Positions 45,660 to 55,026 of a stretch of 64,000 nucleotides of DNA are shown piece by piece. The stretch's first letter is position 1. The number at the start of each line of letters is the position of its first letter. The stretch lies in contig CAUDXH010000007.1 of the NCBI GenBank assembly GCA_958453305.1, positions 25,195 to 89,194 on the forward strand, in the 5' to 3' direction. The notes beneath the pieces were generated by a model. It saw only the letters and a list, made by a program, of their open reading frames with translations, ran no database searches and was not told the DNA's origin. The position numbers and the translations under genes are program-made. Source of the DNA: an uncultured Bacteroides sp. Lineage in GTDB: Bacteria; Bacteroidota; Bacteroidia; Bacteroidales; Bacteroidaceae.

Positions 45660-46907
45660 TTAATCTGCTCTAAGTGCTTCAATCGGACGGATTCGGGCTG
45701 CTTTTCGGGCGGGAAACAGACCAGCCAGTGTTCCGGCAATAATCAAGGTCAGTGTAGCTTGAATGGCTATGCTGATATCTACGGTTGGATTTTCAAAGAC
45801 GGTGACCGAAAACATACGGGCATCAATGGTCTGCCTGCCTGCCACTTGATTCATGTATTCGGTAACCGCAATACCCGCTACCATGCCTATGTATCCGAAG
45901 AAGGTGGTAATGGTGATACTTTCGGAAATGATGAGCCAAAGTATAGACATGGGTTTGGCTCCAAGGGCTTTGCGGATGCCAAACTCATGCGTCCGCTCGC
46001 GTACGGTGATGAGCATGATGTTGCTGACTCCCACAATGCCACTCAGCAGGGTAAAGATTCCGATAATCCAGATGGCTAAATGAAGAATCTCACTGGCTGT
46101 TTGCTGTTGTAAATATTGTGTGAAGCGGTTCCATATCCAAATGGCACCGTCGTCGTCGGCTGCAAACTGCTTGTATGAACCGAGTGTTTGCCGGTAATCG
46201 TTTTCAAAAGCTGTGTTTAAAGACTCATCGGTCAAGCCTTTGGTAGAGAACGTAAGGTTGTCAATACTGTCTCCTTTATTATAAATAAGCTGGAGGGTGG
46301 TAAAGGGTACGAGGGCGGTAGGAGAGAAACTGTTTTGGTCAGTATAAATACCCGCTACCTGATACATGACTCCGTCAGAATTGATGTATTTTCCTAAAGA
46401 GTTGGTTTTGGGAAAGAGGGTTTTTTCTGTCTTTTCATGGATAACCACCACTTTTCTTCTTTCCTGCATATCGCGTTCATTAATGAATCTTCCTTTTTTT
46501 AGCTGAACCGCTTCTAATTCGGGATAGTTTGGAAAGACCCCGTCTAACCCGATGCTTATGACCTCTTTTCCGTAGGTAAGGTGAGCATCACTTTTGCTTA
46601 CCGTAGCTCCGGTGGCAATGATATGAGCGGGGAAGGCATGGGCAGTCAGCCGGCGGTCGCCTTCATTCAGTGAAATGGCACGTCCCTCCTTCATTCCTTG
46701 AAAAGGCTTTGACGTAACTCCCGGAAAAATTTTCATGGAGTTCATCATCATGCCTTCCGATTGTCCCTCAAAAGCGTGAATCAGTCCGTTTCCGGCACCG
46801 AGTAAGACAATGAGCATAAAGATTCCCCATGCAACGGAAAATCCGGTTAATAAAGTGCGCAGTTTGTTGCGCATGATGGTGCCGTATATTTCAATGAGTA
46901 AATCCAT
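45660..46907 (-). CDS. ABC transporter permease, MacB/FtsX type (first)
   Basis: The 415-aa paralogue of the next gene has MRNKLRTLLTGFSVAWGIFM at the first helix, a MacB-like periplasmic domain and an FtsX domain containing GIFTLLSGIVGVSNIMLITV and ERTHEFGIRKALGAKPMSIL. Two different permeases with one ATPase suggest a heterodimeric transporter. It begins 5 nt after the ATPase gene. Confidence 0.92.
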   Translation of the reverse strand: MDLLIEIYGTIMRNKLRTLLTGFSVAWGIFMLIVLLGAGNGLIHAFEGQSEGMMMNSMKIFPGVTSKPFQGMKEGRAISLNEGDRRLTAHAFPAHIIATGATVSKSDAHLTYGKEVISIGLDGVFPNYPELEAVQLKKGRFINERDMQERRKVVVIHEKTEKTLFPKTNSLGKYINSDGVMYQVAGIYTDQNSFSPTALVPFTTLQLIYNKGDSIDNLTFSTKGLTDESLNTAFENDYRQTLGSYKQFAADDDGAIWIWNRFTQYLQQQTASEILHLAIWIIGIFTLLSGIVGVSNIMLITVRERTHEFGIRKALGAKPMSILWLIISESITITTFFGYIGMVAGIAVTEYMNQVAGRQTIDARMFSVTVFENPTVDISIAIQATLTLIIAGTLAGLFPARKAARIRPIEALRAD

Positions 46908-46912
46908 GTCTG

Positions 46913-47632
46913 TTATTTCATATAACCGTATTTCCCGAACGGAGATGCGTTATGGTCTATATTGTCTTCGATGCGTTCGATGACTCCGTCTTTAATATGG
47001 ATGATTTTGTTGGTTTGATTGGCAACCCCGCTTTCGTGTGTGACCACAACGATGGTCAGCCCCTCTTTTTCGTGCAGTTCCTTCAGCAGATTCATCACTT
47101 CTACCGAGGTCTTGCTGTCTAATGCACCGGTAGGTTCATCGGCGAGGATAATCTGTGGCTTGGAAATCAAGGCTCTGGCAATGGCTACACGCTGCTTTTG
47201 TCCGCCCGATAATTCATTCGGCATATGGTGTGCCCATTCTTTCAGACCTAATTTTTCAAGATATTCTAACGCAAGCTGGTTGCGCTTTTTCCGGCCGACA
47301 CCTTGATAGAATAATGGAAGAGCTACATTCTCCATGGCATTCTTAAAAGAAATCAGATTGAATGACTGGAAGATAAAGCCAATCATCCGGTTCCGGTATT
47401 CGGCAGCTTTCGTTTCGTTTAAGTTCCGGATAAGGATGTCATTTAAATAATACTCTCCTTCGTCATAGTTATCTAAAATGCCAAGAATATTCAGCAGGGT
47501 AGACTTTCCGGAGCCGGAAGCTCCCATGATAGAGACAAATTCTCCTTTTTTAATAGTAAGATTGATGCCCTTTAATACATGGAGGGGAGTACCGTTATTA
47601 TAAGTTTTATTGATATTTGTCAGCCGTATCAT
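46913..47632 (-). CDS. ABC transporter ATP-binding protein (LolD/MacB type)
   Basis: The 239-aa ATPase has Walker A GASGSGKSTLL near residues 37-47, signature LSGGQKQRVAIARAL near 141-155, Walker B IILADEPTGALDSKTS and H-loop VTHE. It is the first gene of the five-gene minus-strand operon ATPase-permease-permease-adaptor-TolC, which together would make a tripartite MacAB-TolC-like exporter. The cargo is unknown. A minus-strand TATATTTG box is at 47668-47661. Confidence 0.94.
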   Translation of the reverse strand: MIRLTNINKTYNNGTPLHVLKGINLTIKKGEFVSIMGASGSGKSTLLNILGILDNYDEGEYYLNDILIRNLNETKAAEYRNRMIGFIFQSFNLISFKNAMENVALPLFYQGVGRKKRNQLALEYLEKLGLKEWAHHMPNELSGGQKQRVAIARALISKPQIILADEPTGALDSKTSVEVMNLLKELHEKEGLTIVVVTHESGVANQTNKIIHIKDGVIERIEDNIDHNASPFGKYGYMK

Positions 47633-47660
47633 TTCTTAAGTTTCTTTCTGTGGTGTGGTG

Positions 47661-47668
47661 CAAATATA
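47661..47668 (-). promoter_or_regulatory. -7 box of the export operon
   Basis: TATATTTG on the minus strand lies 29 nt before the ATPase start, back to back with the glucokinase promoter. Confidence 0.5.
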
Positions 47669-47706
47669 AGAAAAGTTAGTTCTCGCTATAAATAAACAAG
47701 AAAAAA

Positions 47707-47738
47707 TTTGTTACATAGGGGGCGAATCCTTATTTTTG
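47707..47738 (+). promoter_or_regulatory. Glucokinase promoter
   Basis: TTTG (47707-47710), a 20-nt spacer and TATTTTTG (47731-47738) form a textbook Bacteroides vegetative promoter. Confidence 0.8.
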
Positions 47739-47770
47739 CCTTGATAATTAACCTATAAAAATAAAACAGT

Positions 47771-48748
47771 ATGACTATAAGCAATATGGAGAAACCTTAT
47801 GTGGTTGGTATGGATATCGGCGGTACAAATACCGTGTTCGGTATCGTTGATTCTCGTGGCAATGTTTTGTCTTCAGATTCTGTGAAAACACAGCAGTACG
47901 ATGTGATTGATGAGTATGTAGATGCCGTTTGCAAAAAACTTTTGCCTTTGATTCAGGCTGTAGGTGGTGCCGATAAGATTAAAGGTATGGGTGTAGGCGC
48001 TCCAAACGGAAATTATTATAACGGAACGATTGAGTTTGCTCCTAACTTGCCGTGGAAAGGTATTATTCCTTTGGCTTCTATGTTTGAAGAAAAGTTGGGC
48101 ATTCCTACTGCATTGACGAATGATGCAAATGCGGCTGCTATCGGTGAAATGACTTACGGCGCGGCTCGCGGAATGAAAGATTTTATCATGATTACGCTGG
48201 GTACAGGTGTAGGCAGTGGTATCGTTATCAATGGTCAGTTGGTTTATGGACACGACGGTTTTGCCGGAGAATTAGGTCACGTGATTGTTGACCCGACCGG
48301 AAGACAGTGTGGTTGCGGACGTAGAGGCTGTCTGGAAACTTACTGCTCGGCTACAGGTGTGGCTCGTACAGCACGTGAATTCTTGGTACAGCGTACTGAG
48401 CCTAGCTTGCTGAGAAATGTTCCTGCCGATGATATCGTTTCAAAGGATGTATATGATGCTGCGGTAAAAGGCGATAAGTTAGCTTTGGATATTTTTGAAT
48501 ATACAGGACGTATCTTGGGAGAAGCTTTGGCTAATTTCATTGCTTTCTCAAGTCCGGAAGCTGTTATCTTGTTTGGCGGATTGGCTAAATCGGGTGATTA
48601 TATCATGAAGCCTATCCAGAAAGCGATTGATGACAATATCTTGAAAATTTATGCAGGAAAAACCAAACTGCTCCTTTCTCAGCTGAAAGATGCGGATGCT
48701 GCCGTATTGGGCGCAAGTGCATTGGGTTGGGAAGTGAAGGAAGACTAA
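47771..48748 (+). CDS. glk: ROK-family glucokinase
   Basis: The 325-aa cytosolic sugar kinase phosphorylates glucose with ATP at the entry to glycolysis. Motifs: phosphate loop MDIGGTNTVFGIVD near residue 15, substrate/catalytic stretch LTNDANAAAIGEM, phosphate 2 region TLGTGVGSGIVI, and the ROK zinc signature CGCGRRGCLETYCS preceded by GELGHVIVD. ATG 47786 (MEKPYVVGMD) is an alternative start. It is monocistronic, with terminator 48773-48803. Confidence 0.95.
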   Translation: MTISNMEKPYVVGMDIGGTNTVFGIVDSRGNVLSSDSVKTQQYDVIDEYVDAVCKKLLPLIQAVGGADKIKGMGVGAPNGNYYNGTIEFAPNLPWKGIIPLASMFEEKLGIPTALTNDANAAAIGEMTYGAARGMKDFIMITLGTGVGSGIVINGQLVYGHDGFAGELGHVIVDPTGRQCGCGRRGCLETYCSATGVARTAREFLVQRTEPSLLRNVPADDIVSKDVYDAAVKGDKLALDIFEYTGRILGEALANFIAFSSPEAVILFGGLAKSGDYIMKPIQKAIDDNILKIYAGKTKLLLSQLKDADAAVLGASALGWEVKED

Positions 48749-48772
48749 TCTGTTTTCTTGATATATTCTTGA

Positions 48773-48803
48773 AAAAGGCTGCCGTTTGCGGTGGCCTTTT
48801 TTT
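48773..48803 (+). terminator. Terminator after glucokinase
   Basis: The stem AAAAGGCTGCCG / CGGTGGCCTTTT with loop TTTG is followed by a T run. From 48804 to 49028 nothing gene-like is seen apart from a few TTGTTTCAA-type short repeats. Confidence 0.8.
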
Positions 48804-49028
48804 ATGCAGGTACAGGTCTGTTTTCCTTTTTCTGAGAGGGAATGCTCCTTTTTTGGAGGAGGTTTCAAGACGCTTTGTTGTTTCAAAAGATTCGTTTCGT
48901 TGTTTCAATCGGCTTGACCCGTTATTTCAATCTTTCCGCTTCGGCGGGTTTGCGGTATGGCTTGCAGGCTTGCATTGGTATGGAAAAGAAGAAAATATCC
49001 GGGTTGCGGAAGGGGGATGGATAAAAAT

Positions 49029-49062
49029 AAAAGAGGATATTTCGTGAGAAATATCCTCTTTT
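49029..49062. terminator. Terminator after rplS
   Basis: The perfect 15-bp stem AAAAGAGGATATTTC / GAAATATCCTCTTTT has a GTGA tetraloop. The T-rich run on the minus strand ends the L19 transcript. Confidence 0.9.
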
Positions 49063-49090
49063 ATATGTAAGGAAGTAATCGTTTTCAGAA

Positions 49091-49444
49091 TTATGCGTTA
49101 ACGCGTTTTTCCTGAATTCTGGCTTTCTTACCGGTAAGTGCACGCAAGTAGTACAATTTAGCACGGCGTACTTTACCCACTTTGTTTACAGTAATGCTGT
49201 CGATAGCCGGAGATTCCAACGGGAAAATACGTTCTACACCTACAGTTCCTGACATCTTACGTACGGTGAAGCGTTTTTTGTCACCATGACCTGCGATTTT
49301 GATAACAACACCACGGTACAACTGTACACGTTCTTTGCTACCTTCAACGATACGGTATGCTACTGTAATAGTATCACCAGCTTTGAATGAAGGATGCTGC
49401 TTGCCAGTAGCAAATGCTTCTTCTGCAATTTTAATTAAATCCAT
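49091..49444 (-). CDS. rplS: 50S ribosomal protein L19
   Basis: The 117-aa protein has the L19 core: [36 protein letters not shown] and [20 protein letters not shown]. It sits at the 30S-50S interface. It is transcribed alone, from the promoter at 49561-49530, and followed by a perfect hairpin terminator. Confidence 0.98.
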   Translation of the reverse strand: MDLIKIAEEAFATGKQHPSFKAGDTITVAYRIVEGSKERVQLYRGVVIKIAGHGDKKRFTVRKMSGTVGVERIFPLESPAIDSITVNKVGKVRRAKLYYLRALTGKKARIQEKRVNA

Positions 49445-49529
49445 TTTTCTTTTTTAAATTAAATTGTTTATCGTTACAACGCAACATACCAAGTAACACT
49501 TCTTTGGCAGCGATTGCGCGAAAGCGGTG

Positions 49530-49561
49530 CAAAGTAAGTGATTTTTGGGCACATAGCCAAA
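49530..49561 (-). promoter_or_regulatory. rplS promoter
   Basis: On the minus strand, TTTG (49561-49558), a 20-nt spacer and TTACTTTG (49537-49530), a near match to TAnnTTTG. The leader is about 80 nt. Confidence 0.6.
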
Positions 49562-49669
49562 TATTTCATCAGGTTTTTAAAAAATGCGAAGTCTTATCGC
49601 TTCGTTTTGTGCTTTTCTTGTGAGACTTTTCTTTTTTGGTTATTTTTACCCCAATAAACAAATCGGTTT

Positions 49670-50464
49670 ATGAAGAAGAGTGTTTTGAAGAAGAATATTT
49701 TAGTATTGGCGTTTGCCGGATTCGGGACTCTGGCAGGATGTAAATCCGGTTATTCGTTGGTGGAAGTAGAGGGAAGCCCGGTTCCTGTTACCGCCGAGTA
49801 TGAAGCATTTCCTGATATGGAGGCAGAGGAGATACTCCGTCCGTATAAGTTGAAGGTCGATAGTATGATGTTGCCCGTAATCGGGCATTCGGCTGCAAAC
49901 TTGACAGCCAAGCGTCCGGAATCTCCCTTGTCTAATTTGATAGCCGATGTACTGCGTGCAGCTGCTCAACCCGAAGTGGGACGTGAAGCTGATGTGGCGG
50001 TGATGAATATGGGTGGTATCCGGAATGCTTTGCCGAAGGGAGACATTACTTTCGGTACGATTTATGAGATTGCGCCTTTTGAAAATGCATTGTGCCTGCT
50101 GACCATGGATGGGGCTACGCTGGAAAAGCTTTTTGAACAGATCGCTGCTGTGGGCGGCGAGGGCTTGAGCGGGGCGAAACTAATGATTAATAACGGGAAA
50201 ATATTTGGCTCGCCGAAAGTGAACGGCAAGTTTATTGACCCGAAGAAGGAATATATCGTGGCTACGATTGATTATCTGGCAGAAGGAAACGACCGGATGC
50301 CGGCTTTCCGGGAAGCGAAGTCGAAGACGGTATATAAAGATAAACTGCTGCGCAACTTGCTGCTCGATTACGTAAAAGAGATGCAAAAGAAAGGGCAAGC
50401 GGTTGATGCTAAAGAAGAAGGGCGAATTCAGGTGGTTGAAAGTATAACGATAAGAGAAGATTGA
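49670..50464 (+). CDS. 5'-nucleotidase C-terminal-domain lipoprotein
   Basis: The 264-aa lipoprotein (signal peptide ending GTLAGC) consists only of the substrate-binding C-terminal domain of UshA-type 5'-nucleotidases. Landmarks are SPLSNLIADVLRAAA, VAVMNMGGIRNALPKGDITF, YEIAPFENALCLLTMDG and YIVATIDYLAEGNDRMPAFR. It has no metal-site domain. The next gene, 4 nt later, encodes exactly the missing metallophosphatase half, so the two probably work together on extracytoplasmic nucleotides. Confidence 0.9.
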   Translation: MKKSVLKKNILVLAFAGFGTLAGCKSGYSLVEVEGSPVPVTAEYEAFPDMEAEEILRPYKLKVDSMMLPVIGHSAANLTAKRPESPLSNLIADVLRAAAQPEVGREADVAVMNMGGIRNALPKGDITFGTIYEIAPFENALCLLTMDGATLEKLFEQIAAVGGEGLSGAKLMINNGKIFGSPKVNGKFIDPKKEYIVATIDYLAEGNDRMPAFREAKSKTVYKDKLLRNLLLDYVKEMQKKGQAVDAKEEGRIQVVESITIRED

Positions 50465-50468
50465 TGCC

Positions 50469-51311
50469 ATGAAAAAAATATATGTATTCTTATTTGCATG
50501 CTTGCTTTCAAGTATGCTTTATGCTCAAGGCGGCAAGGAGTTGTACATACTCCATACCAATGATACCCATAGTAGGATTGAACCGTATGCTTCTACCTTT
50601 CCTGATACGTTGGTGGCAGGAAAAGCCGGATTCCTCCGGCGGGCTGCGCTGATTAAACAGCAGCGGAAAGAGCATAAGAATTTGCTGTTGTTTGATTGCG
50701 GCGACTTTTCACAAGGAAGCCCTTATTATAACCTGTTTAAGGGGGAAGTAGAAATCAAATTGATGAATGCGATGGGATACGATGCCGGAACCATCGGAAA
50801 CCATGAGTTTGACTTCGGCTTGGAAAATATGGCGCGTTTGTTTAAAATGGCGAAATTTCCGATTGTCTGTGCCAACTACGATGTACAAGGTACGGTGCTC
50901 GAAGGATTGGTCAAAGAGTATGTTGTGCTGGAGCGCGAAGGCATCCGTATCGGTGTCTTCGGGTTAGGTCCTAAGCTGAGTGGGCTGGTGGCTCATTCTT
51001 GTTCGGGAGATGTGAAGTTTGAAGACCCGATAGCGGAGGCACAGCGTGTGGCTGACGTGTTGAAGGAGCAGGAAGCATGCGACTTGGTTATTTGCCTGTC
51101 TCATTTAGGATGGGAAGGGAAGCCTTACTCGGATGTGGAACTGATCAAGCATACCCGTCATATAGATATCGTATTGGGAGGACATTCACACTCTTTCTTC
51201 GATGCTCCCAAATATTATAAAAACTTAGATGGAATGGATATTCCGCTTCAGCAGATGGGTAAACATGCTGCTTTTGTGGGGAAGATGGTTGTAAAAATGC
51301 AAAAGGATTGA
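50469..51311 (+). CDS. 5'-nucleotidase metallophosphatase-domain protein
   Basis: The 280-aa secreted calcineurin-like phosphoesterase has a signal peptide ending SMLYAQ. Di-metal motifs are LYILHTNDTHSRIEP, LLLFDCGDFSQGSPYYN, TIGNHEFDFG, CLSHLGWEGKPYSD and IVLGGHSHSFF. It is the catalytic N-terminal half of a UshA-like enzyme, ending just after the metal-binding domain. Gene order (C-half then N-half) is opposite to the domain order in the single-chain enzymes. Confidence 0.92.
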   Translation: MKKIYVFLFACLLSSMLYAQGGKELYILHTNDTHSRIEPYASTFPDTLVAGKAGFLRRAALIKQQRKEHKNLLLFDCGDFSQGSPYYNLFKGEVEIKLMNAMGYDAGTIGNHEFDFGLENMARLFKMAKFPIVCANYDVQGTVLEGLVKEYVVLEREGIRIGVFGLGPKLSGLVAHSCSGDVKFEDPIAEAQRVADVLKEQEACDLVICLSHLGWEGKPYSDVELIKHTRHIDIVLGGHSHSFFDAPKYYKNLDGMDIPLQQMGKHAAFVGKMVVKMQKD

Positions 51312-51317
51312 TAACAA

Positions 51318-54284
51318 ATGAATATTCGTATGAACTGGTTAGGTATATGCTTGCTGGTGATGGGGCAGGCACTGATGGCACAGGTTTCTTCTCCTCGTTT
51401 GCAGGCAGATGATGTTGAGGCTTGTAAGCTGTGGGTTGATGAACAGATGAACGCGATGACACTGAAACAGAAAGTAGGACAGTTGTTTATTCACACGGTA
51501 GCTCCTCTTACCACGCAGGCCAACCGGAAGAATATCGAGCAGGCTGTAACGGAGTATGGCATGGGCGGACTCTTGTTCTCGGGTGGAGATATTCAGAAGC
51601 AAATTGAACTGACAAACTATGCGCAGGGATTGGCTTCGGTTCCTCTGCTGATTACTTTTGATGGTGAATGGGGACTGGCCATGCGCTTGAAAGGAACTCC
51701 GTCGTTTCCGCGTAACAGAGTGTTGGGCTGTATCCAGAATGATTCTTTGCTTTATGAATACGGGCGTGAAGTGGCTCGCCAATGTCGTGAAATAGGAGTG
51801 CACGTAAACTTTGCACCGGTGGCTGATGTGGATAATAATCCCAAGAATCCGGTTATCAATACACGCTCGTTCGGCAGTATTCCTTTGCAGGTAGCCCGGA
51901 AGGCGGTAGCCTATTCGCATGGGTTGGAAGATGGGGGTGTGCTGGCTGTATGTAAACATTTTCCCGGACATGGAGATACGGAAACCGACTCTCACAAATC
52001 ACTTCCGGTTTTGAATTTTGACAGGGCCCGTCTGGATAGCGTGGAATTGCTTCCTTTCCGGGAAGCAATCCGGGCTGGGGTAGGTGGTATGATGGTCGGT
52101 CATTTGCATGTGCCTTCCTTGGGGAAAAAGCCGGCATCTATATCATCCGACATCGTGGCTGGGGTGCTTCAGAAAGAGTTGGGCTTTCAGGGACTGACAT
52201 TTACCGACGCCTTGGAGATGAAAGGCATTTCCGGCAATGAAGCCGTATGTGCGCAAGCCTTGATGGCGGGAAACGACATGCTGCTTGCCCCCCGTAACTT
52301 GAAGCGTGAACTGGCAGGAGTCATGAGTGCCATCCGTTCGGGTAAGTTGAGCGAGGAAACGATTAATGAAAAATGCCGGAAGGTGCTTACCTTTAAATAT
52401 ATATTGGGAGTAAATCAGCAGAAAAAAGTTTCAGGAAACGGGGTGATGAACCGCTTGAATACATCGGAAACGCAGGTGCTGGTTAATAAACTGAAGCAAG
52501 CGGCGGTTACGCTGGTGAAAAATGAGGAAGATGTGTTGCCGCTCGACTTGTCGCTTTCAGGTACGGTGCTGTTAAGTATTTCTTCTACTCTGACGGAAGA
52601 CTATCCGTTTTACCGTAGCCTGCGTGAAACCTTGCCTGTAACATGGATCCGGGCTAACTTAGACTCGCTTGCATCAATTCGCAAGCGCATCCGTCCGGCT
52701 CAGCGGGTCATTGTGGCTGTACACGATTCGAAAGTGGCTTCTTATAAAGGATTGATTGAGCAACTGGCTGCCGATAAGCCTGTGGTGCTGGTTTGCTTTA
52801 ACTCGCTCAAGGTGCTGAACGGATTGAATCTGGCTGTTAAGAAATCATCGTCGGTGGTACTGGCGCATTCAGGAGAACCTGAGATTCAGCGTTATGTGGC
52901 TGATGTACTGATAGGAAAGCAGGGAGTTAACGGGCGGTTATCAGTCTCTTTGGGAACTTATCCGGCAGGTACGGGAGTTACGCTTGATCCGGATCGTCCT
53001 CAGGAATATACTCCGGAAGAACTGAACATGAATGCAGCATTGCTCTCGCGCATTGATTCTATTGCACGCGAAGGGGTCGATAAGGGAGCTTATCCCGGAT
53101 GTCATGTTTTGATTTATCGCTATGGTATGCCGGTTTATAATAAATGTTTCGGCACACATACGTATGAGGGAAAAGAGCCGGTCCGTGAAAATGATTTGTA
53201 TGATTTGGCTTCATTGAGCAAGACTACCGGTACGCTTCTGGCTGTAATGAAACTGTATGATGAAGGAAAGTTCGGATTGACCGATAAAGTTTCTAAATAT
53301 CTGCCTGTTTTGAAAGGTACTGACAAGCAAAACATAACGATTCAGGATTTGTTGTACCATGAATCTGGCTTGCCTGCTTATTATCCCTTTTATAGGGAAC
53401 TGATTGATCTCGAGTCTTGTAAGGGAGGTTTGTTCCGCAAGAAACCGGATGCGCATCATCGGATTCAGGTTGAACCCAATTTATATGCTTGTTCCGACTT
53501 TTCTTATAAGAGTGAGTGGGTATCTACAGAACCTTCGCCCGATTATCCGCTTCAGGTGGCAGCGAATTTGTTTGTAAAAAAAGAGTTCCGTGACTCTGTT
53601 TTACATAAAATAGCAGAACAGCCTTTAAAAGGACGGTCTTACCGGTATAGCTGCTTAAATTTTATGCTGCTGAAGGAATTGGTTGAGGTGGTTTCTGGTG
53701 AGCCGATGGATACGTACTTGGAACGTGTGTTTTATAAGCCGATGGGACTGACGCGTACGCTTTACAATCCGCTGGCACGCTTCCCGAAAGAAGAGATTGT
53801 GCCGACGGTGAAAAAAGACTTTTTGCGTGGAGGACCGCTGCAAGGGTATGTACATGATGAGGCAGCTGCTTTTTTAGGCGGTGTTTCCGGAAATGCAGGT
53901 TTGTTTTCTACGGCTCAAGATGTGGCGCGTATTTATCAGATGTTGCTCGACAAAGGGGTCTGCGGAGACCGTCGTTACTTGAGCCGGGCTACTTGTGAAC
54001 TGTTTTTGAAGGTGAAGTCGAATAGCAGCCGTCGTGGCTTGGGCTTTGATAAACCCGATATGAATAACCCCGATAAAGGTCCTTGTGCTGCTGAAGCTCC
54101 GGCTTCTACATTCGGTCATACCGGATTTACCGGTACATGTGCCTGGGCTGATCCGGATAATGAGTTGGTTTTTGTCTTTTTGTGTAACCGCATTTATCCC
54201 CGCCCGTTCGACCGTAAGAATTTGATGCGGCTGGATATCCGTACACGTATGCAGCAAGTGATGTATCAGTCTTTAATGAAATGA
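51318..54284 (+). CDS. GH3 beta-N-acetylglucosaminidase fused to a beta-lactamase-family serine hydrolase
   Basis: The 988-aa secreted protein has a signal peptide ending ALMAQ. The N-terminal half (about 35-360) is a GH3 NagZ-type domain: KHFPGHGDTETDSHKSLPVL with the catalytic loop His, and FTDALEMKGI with the nucleophile Asp. A GH3 C-terminal-like sandwich follows (to about 560). The C-terminal third (about 580-985) is a class C beta-lactamase/penicillin-binding fold, with SxxK in DLASLSKTTGTLLAV, a YSCLNF stretch where YxN is expected, and HTGFTGTC as the third motif. Such fusions are found in Bacteroidetes; peptidoglycan recycling or turnover is the likely field. It starts 6 nt after the nucleotidase. 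Confidence 0.9.
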   Translation: MNIRMNWLGICLLVMGQALMAQVSSPRLQADDVEACKLWVDEQMNAMTLKQKVGQLFIHTVAPLTTQANRKNIEQAVTEYGMGGLLFSGGDIQKQIELTNYAQGLASVPLLITFDGEWGLAMRLKGTPSFPRNRVLGCIQNDSLLYEYGREVARQCREIGVHVNFAPVADVDNNPKNPVINTRSFGSIPLQVARKAVAYSHGLEDGGVLAVCKHFPGHGDTETDSHKSLPVLNFDRARLDSVELLPFREAIRAGVGGMMVGHLHVPSLGKKPASISSDIVAGVLQKELGFQGLTFTDALEMKGISGNEAVCAQALMAGNDMLLAPRNLKRELAGVMSAIRSGKLSEETINEKCRKVLTFKYILGVNQQKKVSGNGVMNRLNTSETQVLVNKLKQAAVTLVKNEEDVLPLDLSLSGTVLLSISSTLTEDYPFYRSLRETLPVTWIRANLDSLASIRKRIRPAQRVIVAVHDSKVASYKGLIEQLAADKPVVLVCFNSLKVLNGLNLAVKKSSSVVLAHSGEPEIQRYVADVLIGKQGVNGRLSVSLGTYPAGTGVTLDPDRPQEYTPEELNMNAALLSRIDSIAREGVDKGAYPGCHVLIYRYGMPVYNKCFGTHTYEGKEPVRENDLYDLASLSKTTGTLLAVMKLYDEGKFGLTDKVSKYLPVLKGTDKQNITIQDLLYHESGLPAYYPFYRELIDLESCKGGLFRKKPDAHHRIQVEPNLYACSDFSYKSEWVSTEPSPDYPLQVAANLFVKKEFRDSVLHKIAEQPLKGRSYRYSCLNFMLLKELVEVVSGEPMDTYLERVFYKPMGLTRTLYNPLARFPKEEIVPTVKKDFLRGGPLQGYVHDEAAAFLGGVSGNAGLFSTAQDVARIYQMLLDKGVCGDRRYLSRATCELFLKVKSNSSRRGLGFDKPDMNNPDKGPCAAEAPASTFGHTGFTGTCAWADPDNELVFVFLCNRIYPRPFDRKNLMRLDIRTRMQQVMYQSLMK

Positions 54285-54353
54285 TATTATTTAGACAAAG
54301 TACAAATTATGTAGATTTTGCAATGTGGATGTTACAATGAATGGTAAAAACAT

Positions 54354-54361
54354 TACCTTTG
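54354..54361 (+). promoter_or_regulatory. -7 box of the ferredoxin promoter
   Basis: TACCTTTG lies 43 nt before the ATG. No -33 TTTG was found at normal spacing. Confidence 0.55.
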
Positions 54362-54404
54362 TAACATCAATTAGTACTAATAATAACTTAACTTTTTTAC
54401 AACA

Positions 54405-54572
54405 ATGGCTTACGTAATTAGTGACGATTGTATCGCTTGCGGTACTTGTATCGATGAATGCCCGGTTGGCGCAATCTCTGAAGGTGACAAATATTCTATC
54501 AATCCGGACGCTTGTACAGAATGTGGTACTTGCGCTGACGTTTGTCCTTCTGAAGCTATCAGCTTGGGATAA
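54405..54572 (+). CDS. 2[4Fe-4S] ferredoxin
   Basis: The 55-aa protein has two classical CxxCxxCxxxCP cluster motifs: CIACGTCIDECP (9-20) and CTECGTCADVCP (37-48). It is the clostridial-type low-potential electron carrier used by pyruvate:ferredoxin oxidoreductase and similar enzymes in anaerobes. It is monocistronic with a TACCTTTG promoter box at 54354-54361 and a strong terminator. Confidence 0.97.
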   Translation: MAYVISDDCIACGTCIDECPVGAISEGDKYSINPDACTECGTCADVCPSEAISLG

Positions 54573-54605
54573 TAAGAGTACAGTCGTCTGTATGACAACT
54601 AACAC

Positions 54606-54642
54606 AACGCTGTTTCTCCGTTGGAGAGACAGCGTTTTTTTT
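54606..54642 (+). terminator. Terminator after ferredoxin
   Basis: The stem AACGCTGTTTCTCC / GGAGAGACAGCGTT (one mismatch) is followed by T8. Confidence 0.88.
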
Positions 54643-54807
54643 ATGCCTCCTCTGGTGTGTCTCCTTGAGTGGCAATGGTGAATGGAATGAGAAACATTCT
54701 TGGATGGCAAGTAAAAGGAAACCTTGTTGTTACTAACGGTGTTTTGCTGTTGCTCTTATGGTGAAGTAAGAGAGAATGTTCGTTTTTCTTCTCTCCTAAA
54801 AGAGTTT

Positions 54808-54926
54808 TCACGGAATTTGCTTGCATCCTACACGTTTTTTTTGATTAACCTAGTTGAAAACAAGATTTTGCAGCGTGTAAGGCGCAGTGTTGGGCGGTGT
54901 AGGGTATTGTAGGGCGCTTTACGCTG
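54808..54926 (+). repeat. Dispersed non-coding repeat, copy 2
   Basis: CACGGAATTTGCTTGCATCC, TACACGTTTTTTTT, TTAACC and GCAGTGTTGGGCGGTGTAGG occur in the same order as in the copy at 23095-23215 (opposite strand). No ORF is conserved between the copies. The rest of 54643-55026 contains nothing I can identify. Confidence 0.65.
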
Positions 54927-55026
54927 GAATGAGGAAGGAGAATGAGGAAAGAAATGGATTTATACCTTAGTTTATAAGCGGAATCAACAATAGTCTGTCA
55001 ATCAAATAGTCTTGAAAAGTGGCATA

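Noticed and set aside
48840..48980. TTGTTTCAA-like repeats as a possible CRISPR array
   Set aside because: The units are under 12 bp, irregularly spaced and degenerate, and no cas genes occur in the window.
54291..54710. Minus-strand frame of 139 codons
   Set aside because: It overlaps the ferredoxin gene and its terminator on the other strand; the Cys-rich impression is the complement of the cluster motifs.
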